Assembly: GCA_024741835.1 (NCBI GenBank) | Contig: JAENRP010000485.1 | Span: 1 to 25,289 of the forward strand | Source of the DNA: Diplocarpon mali | Lineage: Eukaryota; Ascomycota; Leotiomycetes; Helotiales; Drepanopezizaceae | Reading direction: 5' to 3' | DNA: 25,289 nt | Shown: positions 10,001 through 18,470 of the stretch, piece after piece | Position numbering within the stretch: the first letter of the stretch is position 1 | How the letters are laid out: every line of letters begins with the position of its first letter | Notes under the pieces: model-generated | Databases searched by the model: none | Seen by the model: only the letters and a program-made list of their open reading frames with translations | What the model was told of the DNA's origin: nothing | Program-made: the position numbers and the translations under genes

Positions 10001-12080
10001 ATCCTTAAAGCTTCGCATACTTAGAGATTCGCAAAGTATACCACTTAATAGTAATACTATTAAGCCGAACTAATAACCCCTTTCTCTTAGCTTAGGCATA
10101 TTAAGCGCACCTGCTGATCGACGACCAGCTAGTCGTCCAAAGGCCAAATAGACTATTCCTATCGTCCGCGAACTACTTAAAGTACAAAACAACTTCGATA
10201 TTATTATCCCTTTAGTTAAAGCGCCTATAGTAAAGGATATTCTTAAAATAGGTATAAGTAATAACAAGCCTCTACTACTAGAAAGCGGTTCCTTAAATGA
10301 TAAGCCTACGGAACCTATAGCTAAACCTACGTCCTTAAAGAGGAATAGAGACTTAGAACTAGAAGACACCTTAGATAAACGCGAGTCTAAGCGTATCCAG
10401 GCTATAATAGCGCATAGGATCTACAAGCTCGAACTTTAATAGAGCTTTAATAAAGATAATGCGTTCTTAGCTGCTAGGGGGATAATGAAAATCTCTCTTC
10501 CAAAGACGTACAACGAAGCTATCAATAACCTAGAGAATAGAGTAGTATAGAGTAAGGCAATCTAAGAGGAGATAAGCTCTCTTATTGCAAATAGCATATA
10601 GATAGAAGAACCGACGCTAAAGGACGTAAACCTAGTATTAACAAAGTGGGTCTTTATAATTAAGACATATATAGATAGAACCCTAGAGTATTATAAGGTA
10701 AGGCTTATAGCTAAGGGCTTCTCCTAATAGTATAGAGAAGACTATTTCGACATATTCGCGCCGATAGTTCGCATAGATACCCTTCGCATATTTATAGCAA
10801 TAGTAGCCGCTAAGGACCTTAAATGCAGATAGTACAATATTAAAAATGCATTTACTAAAGCGATTATAAAGGAACGGATTTTTCTCTCCCGACTTAACGG
10901 TATTCCTATACGCGCTGGCCACTCTCTTTATATACTCTGCAGTATCTATAGGCTTAAACAATCAGCCTATGATTAGAACCTCTTATATAGCTCTACTCTA
11001 ATGAAAATGGGATTCGTTTAAAGCCTAGCTAACCCTTATCTGTTTACCTATACTAAGCGTAGAATCAAGTTGCTATTATATATCGATAATATTACTATAG
11101 CTGCGAAAACAACCACTTAATTAGATTGGTTCTTTATAACAATTCGGAAACGTTTTAATACTAAGGATCTAGGGGGAATTTATAAGATCCTTAGCATCTA
11201 TATTATAAGGAACCGCTCCACTTAAGAACTCTAGTTGGATTAAGAGCAGTATATTAAGAAGATCCTAGACTAAATAGGACTCTTTACTTATACTCTTAAC
11301 TTTAAGCTAAAGCGTACTCCAATCGAAGGAAAGTATAATAAGTTAGAGCTTGCTAATGAAAATGAGTAGAGAAGAGATCTAAAGAAGTACTAATAGGATA
11401 TTGGAGCGATTATATATACTATAGTATATATAAGACTAGATATCACCTTTATTATTAAGCAACTTAGTCAGAACCTAAAGGATCCGACAATTCGATATAA
11501 GAATGCAGTCAAGCGACTTAGAAGGTACCTTCGATCGACAATCATATAGAAGGTAAGATATGGACTAACGAAATATATAAGCGCAAAGCTTAAGGTATAT
11601 ACCAATTCCGACTGGGCAAATATAAAAGGTCGGAAAAGTATATCTGGAAGCGTAACAGTACTATATAGTAGACCTATATCGTAAGGAAGTAGGAAGTAGA
11701 AATTAGTAGCTACCGCAAGCACTAAGGCCGAATATATATCGATATTGTCAAATTGCAAGCAAGGATTATAGATCGCCTAAGTTCTAAAAGATATAGGTTT
11801 CGCTAAGTATATTAGATAAGATAGGAACTATATTAATCTCTAAGCAGATAATACAAAGGCGATTGTACTCGCAAAGAATCCACACTTGTATAAGCGATCG
11901 AAATATATTAATATTGCCTACTACTTCATCCGCGACCTTATTATAAAGAATAAGTTATCAATCACCTATATCCTAACCGATCGAATAGTAGCAGATGGAT
12001 TTACAAAGCCACTAAAGACGGTTGCAAAGTTTAAAGCGTTTAAAGATATACTAAGGTTGCAGAAGATAGTAGGGGCTTAG
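7080..12080 (+). pseudogene. family A gag-pol polyprotein, RIP-inactivated (A2), 1667 codons with stop
   Basis: One continuous frame without frameshift. The start is ATA at 7080, ATG in A3; the ATG at 7074 is ACG in A3 and is probably RIP-made. Domains: gag (from about 7080), Cys/His knuckle 7926-7964 (all four ligands now Tyr), protease with Asp-Thr-Gly changed to Asn-Thr-Ser at 8250-8258, repeat array 8601-8984, GAG-pre-integrase (KRFAHLRPEKLKGL, then RLVCRICKL) from about 9010. The integrase follows to about 10000 (first Asp now Asn in SINTT; S-D-N now SNN; the Glu in QN-x2-A-E-R-S now Lys), then reverse transcriptase (KARLIAKGF-like and NAFTKA motifs, YVDD now Y-I-D-N at 11079-11090) and RNase H ending YILTDRIVADGFTKPL. 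Expected products are capsid, protease, integrase and RT/RNase H in cytoplasmic particles. Gag and pol share one frame. Confidence 0.94.
8601..8984 (+). repeat. in-frame minisatellite between protease and integrase of A2
   Basis: Eight units start at 8601, 8691, 8730, 8778, 8817, 8865, 8913 and 8961. Spacing is 90, then 39, 48, 39, 48, 48, 48 bp. Each unit opens with the 23-base core. It differs from A1 in unit order and by one short unit (third 39-bp unit at 8778 instead of a 48-bp one), which accounts exactly for the 9-bp length difference between the polyproteins. The repeat peptide is rich in Pro, Lys, Arg and Gly with a conserved V(D/K)(L/F)A step, probably an unstructured linker. Confidence 0.9.
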
Positions 12081-12373
12081 CAAGCTTAAGGACGACTCCT
12101 GGGCCCGCCCTGCGAGTTAGGTTATATAGTCTTATAAAGGAAAGTTTTTAAATCGACTCCTAGGCCTAGACCGCGAGTCAAGTCATATGGTCTTATAAAG
12201 GAATATCTTTTAAGAAATTTGACTCCTAATCCTGCCCTACGAGTAGGATTAGTGATTTTAATAGAAGTTGCTATTAATTGATTATTTTTAATTTAAAGAG
12301 ATACTTAAGAGTTAGATTAGCGTAAAAGGATAATTGTTATTTTCCTAACTGCAGGTCAATCGGAGTAAGGTCT
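12081..12373 (+). repeat. A2 3' UTR with three palindromic cores
   Basis: Cores lie at 12095-12117, 12156-12178 and 12222-12244. Their starts are ACTCCTGGGCC, ACTCCTAGGCC and ACTCCTAATCC, and their ends GCGAGT, GCGAGT and ACGAGT. They are at the same places as in A1, so they were present before both copies inserted. The rest of the 3' UTR shows no reading frame. Confidence 0.8.
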
Positions 12374-12382
12374 AAGTAAGGG
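12374..12382 (+). other. polypurine tract of A2
   Basis: AAGTAAGGG directly before the 3' LTR, identical to A1. Confidence 0.6.
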
Positions 12383-12577
12383 TATTAAGATAAGTGATAT
12401 AGCTATCACTCTAATATATTATCATATGACCCTACTGCTTAATTAGTAGGATATTAATACGTATATAGCTATAGGGAAGAAAGGGGTAACCTTCCTTCCC
12501 TAACTCTTACTAATATATCAACTATCGACCTCTAGAAGTTTCCTATACCTACTGCGCCGACTCACTTAAGCTCAATA
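12383..12577 (+). repeat. 3' LTR of A2 (195 bp)
   Basis: Starts TATTAAG (TGTTAAG in the 5' LTR, one G-to-A) and ends CTCAATA. Same length as the 5' LTR, without indels; all differences seen are transitions. CTCAATA here suggests the unmutated end was CTCAACA, pairing with TGTTGAG. Confidence 0.93.
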
Positions 12578-12582
12578 GTCTT
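12578..12582. repeat. right target-site duplication of A2 (GTCTT)
   Basis: Partner of ATCTT at 6475-6479; differs by one RIP-type transition. Confidence 0.8.
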
Positions 12583-14558
12583 ACTAATTGCATTTTACGA
12601 ACCTACTCTAAAGGTAATTTTATACTTTTCAATACCGAGTGGAGCTAGAACTGCGTCTTATATATTTTATAAGGCTTTGAATTAATTAATTCCTCCTATA
12701 TTTTTATTTAAAGCGCTTATATCGATTAGGAATCCTTAGAAGAATTGATCTATCTACTAAGTTATAAATACCTTAAGGTCCGTTTATATAGGTTTATTAA
12801 CCCTTATTATCAAAAGGTATTTAGCCTTTTGCTTTTCAAGCTAATTAAGCATAGTTCTTAAGTCATATTCCCTTTTAAAAGCTAGGAATACTATAGTAAA
12901 GTTGATATCACTATCCTTAGGGTCGCTAATTGCTTAGTCCTCCTCTTTTAAAGACGTTTCCTATTCATCCTTATCAGTCCTATTGCCTTTTAAATATACT
13001 CTATTGTCTTCTTAAGCTAGGTATGCCTTATATATTTTATCTATTAGCTTATACCCTTCGGCTTATCGGCTTACTATATAGTAAGACTTCTAGGCGGCTC
13101 TTTCTTCTTCTAAGTGCTTGCTACTATAGCAGTCCTTTTTCTAGTATATAATGCACCTTATATAGCCTGGTTTCAATTAGAAGGTTATTCCTCTTTTATT
13201 ACCTTAGGCAAACTTTATCTTTCTATTTGAAAAGTGCGCTATAGATTACCCTTACTCTTTAGCTAAATAATATCAAGGTCTATTAGTAGCTGAACTAGGA
13301 TGCTAGGGTCTAGATAGTCCGTCCTAGGCAACTACTCCTACGCAAGCTTATAAGCTATTTAATAGGGCTAGGAACGTTGCTAGTAGCTTAAAAAGTGCTA
13401 TTTAAAAGAGCTGATTCCCAGAAATACCTTATATAAGTCTATCTCTAATCGATCGATCGTTTCTTATACTAATATATAGGCCTAATTGCAAGTTCTACAG
13501 CTCTTTAGTATAGTTTTCGAATTAGGTCAAGATCGGTTTCCCCTTTTAATAGTCTTCTTATTAGAATAGGTCAAATATTAGCCGAAACTACCTTTCTAGG
13601 AATCTACTACTTCTCTCTTTGGTCTCGTAATTGGCCCAAATAGCCTTTATTAGCTTAGCAAACTTGAAGTTCTTATTTTACAAGTACTAATAGTAGTATA
13701 TTAAGGCCGAGTCTTATAATATAGATGGAAAAGCTCTATACTATATACTTTAGTCTACCGAGGCTCTTTAGTATAAATCGGCGAATATATAAAGCTTTTT
13801 ATTAAGGTGATCTTTCCCGCCTAAGTACTAAGTCTCCTTAGTATATATCTTACTTAGATTTATAAGGGTTTTGGCCTAATTCAAATTCAAAGGTTCTATA
13901 ATATACTAAGATAGTTAAGCGTCGCTCTAGTTAAGGTCTAAAAGCGCTTCTAAACCCCTCTCTATAGCAAAGGGTAGCAATGATCTATCTTTTAATTAAA
14001 TTAGCGGCATTAGTATTAGATTTAAGATCTCTAGGTATTATAAGACTAAGGTTCGTCTTAATTAAGGTTAATATAGTATTCTTTTAGAGTTATATTATTC
14101 GATTATTTATCTTAAAGTATCCGCTTTATATAAGTTATCTTGCGAAGTATTATTATTATATCTAAGGTATCCTTACTAAAGCGAGTCTTGGCGTAGTATC
14201 TCCTATTCAACTATAGTAACCCTCTAAGCGGGTAGCTCGCTTATTCGTATAGATTCGGCAAATTCTAAAGCAAACCTTATTCTATATCTCGGAGATTATA
14301 CTATAACTGAGTTCGATACTTCTTAGGTCTATAACTCTAGCTAGTCTTTTAATTACTTATTTCCTTCTTAATATACTATATCAAAAAGTGCCTAGCTAAT
14401 CGAAACGCCCTTCTTACGCTAAATATATACTTTATAGTACCGAAGGTCGTCCTTTAGGCGTCGTCGAACGTCCTTATCTAGTGATTTAAAGTCGCTAACT
14501 ATCTAATCTTAGAACTCTTCTTAAAAGTCCTTAGCAAGGTATAACCCTCTTCTTTTAC
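12583..14558 (-). pseudogene. element D gag and protease (RIP-inactivated)
   Basis: One frame runs from about 14556 to 12583 and continues into 6479 after removal of A2. Gag middle: segments such as KNFKFAKLIKAIWANYETKE and FLERQLRLIFDLF resemble gag of fungal elements that carry the VDxATxF integrase. The zinc knuckle at 13113-13156 reads C-I-I-Y...KKDCYSSKH, that is C-x2-C...GCWS-x2-H with Cys and Trp changed to Tyr, followed by LEEERAA. The protease active site at 12712-12723 is DISA, from Asp-Thr-Gly-Ala by two G/C transitions, within FFxGFLIDISAL. About 25 residues further on, the frame reaches the A2 insertion. The gag N-terminus beyond 14558 could not be followed. Confidence 0.82.
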
Positions 14559-15632
14559 TATCTTATAATATCTTTCAAAAGTTCTTTATATATTAATCTT
14601 TTAATTTAAAGGCCTTTTTGCTAAGTTAATCCTCCTAGGGTCTTATATCTCTTTCAAGGTCCCTTAATATCTAAGGTTGCCTTAGATTAAGCAGTATTAA
14701 TAGTCCTCCTTTAATTATTTCCTAATATTGTCTAGATATTACTTTGCGCCTTAATAGGGTTTAAAAGAAGTCCGATATAGTTATATTTTACGTATTATTA
14801 TACTATTATCTAATTATAGTTAGGATATCGATTGCACTTTAGTTTTGCCCTAATTATAATATATAATAGAACGCAAGTAGAAAAGGATAGTATCTACCTT
14901 TAAAGTAACAATTCTAGCTTGATTCGCATACCTTTTGCCTTTTCCCCTTTAATAGTAACTGATATTACTTCGTACGTTTGGGTTAGTATTTAAGGTAAGT
15001 CGGAAATACAATCAAATACTCCTTAAATTAAGAAAGAATTCTTCAGTTTAATAACCTTGCTATCTATAGTAAAGGTGCTACCACTAATTAGTATAGGTTC
15101 TATACTAGTAATCGATATTTATATAAATATAGTTAAGTACTTATTATTAAAAAGAATCTATTATAATATCTATCTATCTCTATATAACCGAGATAGTACC
15201 TTTATACTTATAAATGTCCTCCCTTTTATAATTCCTCTTAGCTGTATATAAATATCCTTCCAAAGTCCTCCGGCTAAACAGCCGTCTGAAATACATACGA
15301 AACCCCTTATATTGCATATAGTATAGCTATATAGGATGACCTTAGGAATAAGGGCAGATTGCCTCCTGCATAGGAATCTGCGTACCAACAGTTTCAATAG
15401 GTTTAAGTAAAAAGACGTCCGATGGCCGTCCGATATATGGCCGAAGGAGAAATTGCGGTCTTCCGGCCCTTCCGACTACCTATTTTCTATTGGCTTAGCG
15501 GTTTATGCGCCATATCTATACTACTATAGACTAGGCTAGTACTTAGGCCGCCGGAAAAACTGTTCTTCCGACAACCTAGGGGGTGTGTTATATAGAAAAT
15601 AGGCTAAATATGCTAGTACGTACCTTAAGGTG
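14559..15632 (-). other. element D 5' region: gag N-terminus, leader and possible LTR, unresolved
   Basis: By position this should hold the start of D gag, its leader and 5' LTR. No clear frame was found. From 15241 to 15632 the base composition is richer in GC and CpG than the rest, with CGGCT-AAAC-AGCCG hairpin at 15271-15284 and the inverted pair CCTATTTTCTAT (about 15479) and ATAGAAAATAGG (about 15591). No PBS of the GGTTATGAGCCC type is visible. It could equally contain a separate small element. Confidence 0.4.
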
Positions 15633-15890
15633 TGGATTCACATTTTAGCCGAGCGGTATTATGCACGATACAAATCATATAATATATTATATAATAGATC
15701 ATATGATAAATATATGATAGGCATACTTATAATACACCCCTTTAGGGAGGCCTTTAAAGGTACTCGCTAGTAATATATATGATATTATAGCTTTTATTAT
15801 AATATATAGTTTCGAATGAAAAATCAATCTGCAGATATGAGAAATAGAGTAGAGTTTGCTAGCGCGTTCTATTATAGAGTAGGAAATCCA
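15633..15890 (-). repeat. predicted 3' LTR of element C (about 258 bp)
   Basis: On the - strand it starts TGGATTTCC directly after the purine run AAAAAAGGGG and ends GTGAATCCA; TGGATT and AATCCA form a terminal inverted repeat. Starting at 15631 (TGTGG) is also possible. The partner LTR is not in the window, so the boundaries are inference. Confidence 0.5.
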
Positions 15891-15900
15891 CCCCTTTTTT
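15891..15900 (-). other. polypurine tract of element C
   Basis: AAAAAAGGGG on the - strand, immediately before the predicted LTR and about 50 bp after the end of pol. Confidence 0.6.
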
Positions 15901-15913
15901 AAAATCAAAATCA

Positions 15914-15936
15914 ACTCGCAGGCCCGGCCTAGGAGT
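15914..15936 (-). repeat. palindromic core in the C 3' UTR
   Basis: On the - strand it starts ACTCCTAGGCC and ends GGCCTGCGAGT, 23 bases in all, with 9 of 11 positions pairing across one central base. It has the same length and sequence type as the 22 cores in A1 and A2, although C and A are different copia families with unrelated LTRs. Confidence 0.75.
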
Positions 15937-15951
15937 AAAAAAAATCACCCT

Positions 15952-16811
15952 TTAATAGAGGTATAGAACCTTTATATTTAGTAATCTAACGAAGGCGGCG
16001 TGGTTCGAGCTATTTAAGCTCTTAGTAAGTCCATCTGCGGCGTTATCTTTAGTATTTATATACTAAAGATTTAAATAGCCTTTTCGAAGCTCTTATTATA
16101 TATAATAGAACTTGATATCGATATACTTCGTTCTTTAATAATACTTAGGGTTCTTAATAAGATAAAGCGCTCTTTAGTTATCGCAGATCATCTCGACTTT
16201 AATAGCATTATCGCTATTATAGCCCATTTCCTTAAGTACCTATTGTATTTAAGAGGCCTCTTATGCGAATTTGCATATAGTAATATATTCTACTTCTATA
16301 GATAAGAGAGCGATAATAGTCTATCGCTTAAAAGAGGCGGTTATAATGCTATTATTAAGGAAGAAGATAGCCTTAAAATAGGAGGCTCTACTTCCTCTAT
16401 CGCCTGCTTAATTAAAATCGCAGTAGCTATGCAATTTCTAAAGCTCTAAGTTAGTTATCTTACTTCTAAAAGTAGTATAATAGAATCGCATTCCTTATAA
16501 GTATTATAAAACTCGTTTTAAAGCTACTATATATTATAGTAAAGGGTTAGTAAGGAGTTTGCTAAGAATAGAGCAATAGTATAGTATATCCTAATATATA
16601 TAGTGCGTAAAGTATTATAAAGAACTATAGATCTTTTAATATAGCTTTACTTCCTATAGAGTGGCTTGGCCTTTAAATTTAACTATATGAACTTTATAAC
16701 TATTAGTAAAAGGCATTAGTACGCTTTTGCAATTTATTATATAAAAGCGTTTAAGTACCTTATTAATATAAGCATCTTAATAAAGTAAGATTATTCTATT
16801 TTATCGATCTT
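15952..16811 (-). pseudogene. element C pol: end of reverse transcriptase and RNase H (RIP-inactivated)
   Basis: Read leftwards from 16811: NRIILLYxDAYINKVLKRF, then VLMPF and KVHIVKFKGQATL; the copia YxxxxGSLxY region follows, degraded. RNase H: SYCDFNxAGD, then SIITASFKRQTIIALSSIEV (from R-K-Q-x-V-A-L-S-x-T-E-A-E), QEASQIQ, MICDN, and the C-terminal RTKYIDIKFYYI, YINTKDNAADGLTKSL. The last codon before the 3' UTR is TAA at 15952-15954. In-frame stops are TAA or TAG. The upstream part is 24384-24580. Function when intact: copying element RNA to DNA and removing the RNA strand. Confidence 0.88.
16807..16811. repeat. left target-site duplication of B (ATCTT)
   Basis: ATCTT, identical to 24384-24388 on the other side of B. 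Keeping one copy restores the C reading frame. Confidence 0.9.
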
Positions 16812-17008
16812 TGTGGTGCGGTCGGCTGGAGGGCCTTTATTAGGTCGCTTAAGAGGCTCGCAGAAGTAGGGGAAGATGATTGATTGTATTATTATCTAAT
16901 ATATATATGGTAAAGAGACTTCGGAAAGAAAAGGGAGAGTCTATAACTTAGCAGAGTCACGTAAAGGGTCTTTAGAATAAGTAGAGACTCCGCCTATTTT
17001 ATATAATA
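16812..17008 (-). repeat. 3' LTR of B (left copy, 197 bp)
   Basis: Plus-strand ends TGTGGTGCGG and ATATAATA; the right copy has TATAGTGCGG and GTACGACA. The pair align without indels and differ by transitions, so the unmutated ends are TGTGG...CGACA. The purine run AAAGGG lies just inside (17011-17016 read on the - strand) as polypurine tract. Confidence 0.92.
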
Positions 17009-17276
17009 TACCCTTTAGTTAGGCGATGCTCTTAAAATCGCTTAGCTATATAGATAAAATAAAAGAAAGAATAGCAGTTATAAAGAAAAGAGGCTCTATC
17101 TTATGTGCTGCCCTTCTAAAGGTCATTCCTTTTAGAATAAGAAGGGTCGCTATAGGCAATAAGCGCGCTTAAGAATCTTTGCAATTCTACGCTAGTACTC
17201 TATTAGGCTTCTTATAAAGTATTTCTATCGCAAAGGTTCTCCTTCCCTTCTTTTAAAAACAACCCTCCTTTGTCCT
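17009..17276 (-). other. B 3' untranslated stretch next to the 3' LTR
   Basis: Begins with the polypurine tract (AAAGGG on the - strand). No coding frame, repeat or RNA gene recognised in it; the extra + strand frame may start near its right end. Confidence 0.5.
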
Positions 17277-17474
17277 TTAAAATATCGTCTTTATATTAAT
17301 AATTTTAAATATAAAAGGAACTCCTGCTTATTATAGCCCTAGCCGCCTTTGTAAAGTAAGACCCTTAGAGTCCCTATACCTTGCATTATTATACTGACTT
17401 TGCGCTAGGTCGCTGGCGCTCCCTTAGGAGCTAGAACCCTGTCCTAGTCCTCCTAGCGCCTATTAGGTAATAAG

Positions 17475-17533
17475 CCGCCGCCGCCGTCCCCGCCGCCGCT
17501 GCCGCCGCCCCTGCCGCCGCTGCCGCTACCTAA
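17475..17533 (+). repeat. CCG triplet-rich tract
   Basis: Almost pure CCG/CTG/CCC triplets in an otherwise AT-rich block. In the extra frame this codes polyproline. It contains almost no CpA or TpG, which can explain why RIP left it GC-rich. Confidence 0.8.
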
Positions 17534-18239
17534 GAGCCCTGCTCCTGCTGCGCGCCGTATGCCTAAGCCTATAATGGAGCGCGATAACGTATGCGTATAT
17601 TACATTATATATAAGAGCATTAGCAATCTCGATTATCGGTGCTTTAATAGTACCTTTGGTACGTATTACGTTTATTATATAATACTAAGCAATAGCTACT
17701 AGTAGGCTAGCGGACCTCTCCTCGCCTTTTAAGAGGCTATTATATTAGCCTGCGCCCGTAGCGCCTTTAAGGAAGAGGTAGTGCTACTGCTTAATGCAGT
17801 AAAGGGTGCGCTTTAAAGCTTCTATAGTACGTCTTATTAAGTCTTATTAAGTCCTAGGCTGATTTTAAAAGATAGGAGCGATCGAACCTTAGTACTAAAA
17901 GGGCCTACTACTCTTACGAATGGTAGTACTGCTGCCTCTCCTACTTTTAGTATCCCGTTCGCATTCGCCGCCAGCCTATCTTCTGCCGCCCTATTTCCCT
18001 CGCTTGCTACTACTACTACTCCTATCCCTACTACTGCTGCCGCCGACCCTTTTATATCTCCCTTCGTCTTCCCGGCCTCTGCCGTCGCCGCTTTTGCCTT
18101 CGCCGCCGCCCTTACTACACCCTTTGCCTTTGCCCCTGCTATTGCTAGTATATTCGCCGGCAGGCCTTTAGCCAAAGGAGTACCTTTAGGCCTCTTTTAA
18201 AAGGAGATCTATGCAGAGCTTATAGCTATAGCTTTGCAG

Positions 18240-18259
18240 CTCCTAGCCTTAGCTAGGAG
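18240..18259. repeat. perfect 8-bp inverted repeat
   Basis: CTCCTAGC, loop CTTA, GCTAGGAG, within the end of the extra frame. It resembles the left arm of the palindromic core (CTCCTAG) but lacks its right arm; role unknown. Confidence 0.45.
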
Positions 18260-18470
18260 GATCTAAGGAAGGGTTGCGCTTTATAATAGTAGCTTAGGAA
18301 TATTACCTATTCTTATATTTTTAAAAAAGGAGAAGCTTTTATAGTACGCTTTATAAGAGAAAACAAATAAATATAACTATAAGAGAGTAGGAGCTTATAA
18401 GTATAAGTCTCTTAATAATAAGTAACTACTTATTAATAAGTGTAAGTTATTAAATAATTATTTAAAAGCT

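Larger units (their letters stand above)
6480..12577 (+). mobile_element. complete Ty1/copia LTR retrotransposon, family A copy 2 (A2), 6098 bp
   Basis: The only full family A copy in view: 5' LTR 6480-6674, primer site 6675, leader with four short repeats, gag-pol 7080-12080, 3' UTR with three palindromic cores, polypurine tract 12374-12382, 3' LTR 12383-12577. A 5-bp target duplication flanks it (ATCTT/GTCTT). It is less mutated than A1: many sites keep C or G where A1 has T or A. It inserted in the protease segment of element D in the opposite orientation. Confidence 0.96.
5701..15632 (-). mobile_element. LTR retrotransposon D, oldest visible layer, split by A1 and A2
   Basis: Two visible pieces, 5701-6479 and 12583 to about 15632, belong to one element. 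Removing A2 with one copy of its 5-bp duplication joins them in the same reading frame, in the middle of the protease. Gag, knuckle, protease, pre-integrase and integrase follow in order on the - strand. The 3' half lies left of the window beyond A1. The right boundary is set only by the start of the predicted C LTR; D's own 5' LTR could not be recognised because its partner is not in view. Confidence 0.8.

Noticed and set aside
15057..15397. Short frames 15057-15251 (+) and 15170-15397 (-), and 15699-15914 (-)
   Set aside because: No recognisable domain; the last lies within the predicted C LTR. Length is unremarkable for this composition.
17837..18175. Ala/Gly/Val-rich 112-residue frame on the - strand inside the extra region of B, and a Leu/Pro-rich + strand frame at 17920-18171
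   Set aside because: Both are shadows of the GC-rich low-complexity stretch. The third frame extends far beyond on both sides with only TAA/TAG breaks and Cys-patterned neighbours, so it is the better candidate.
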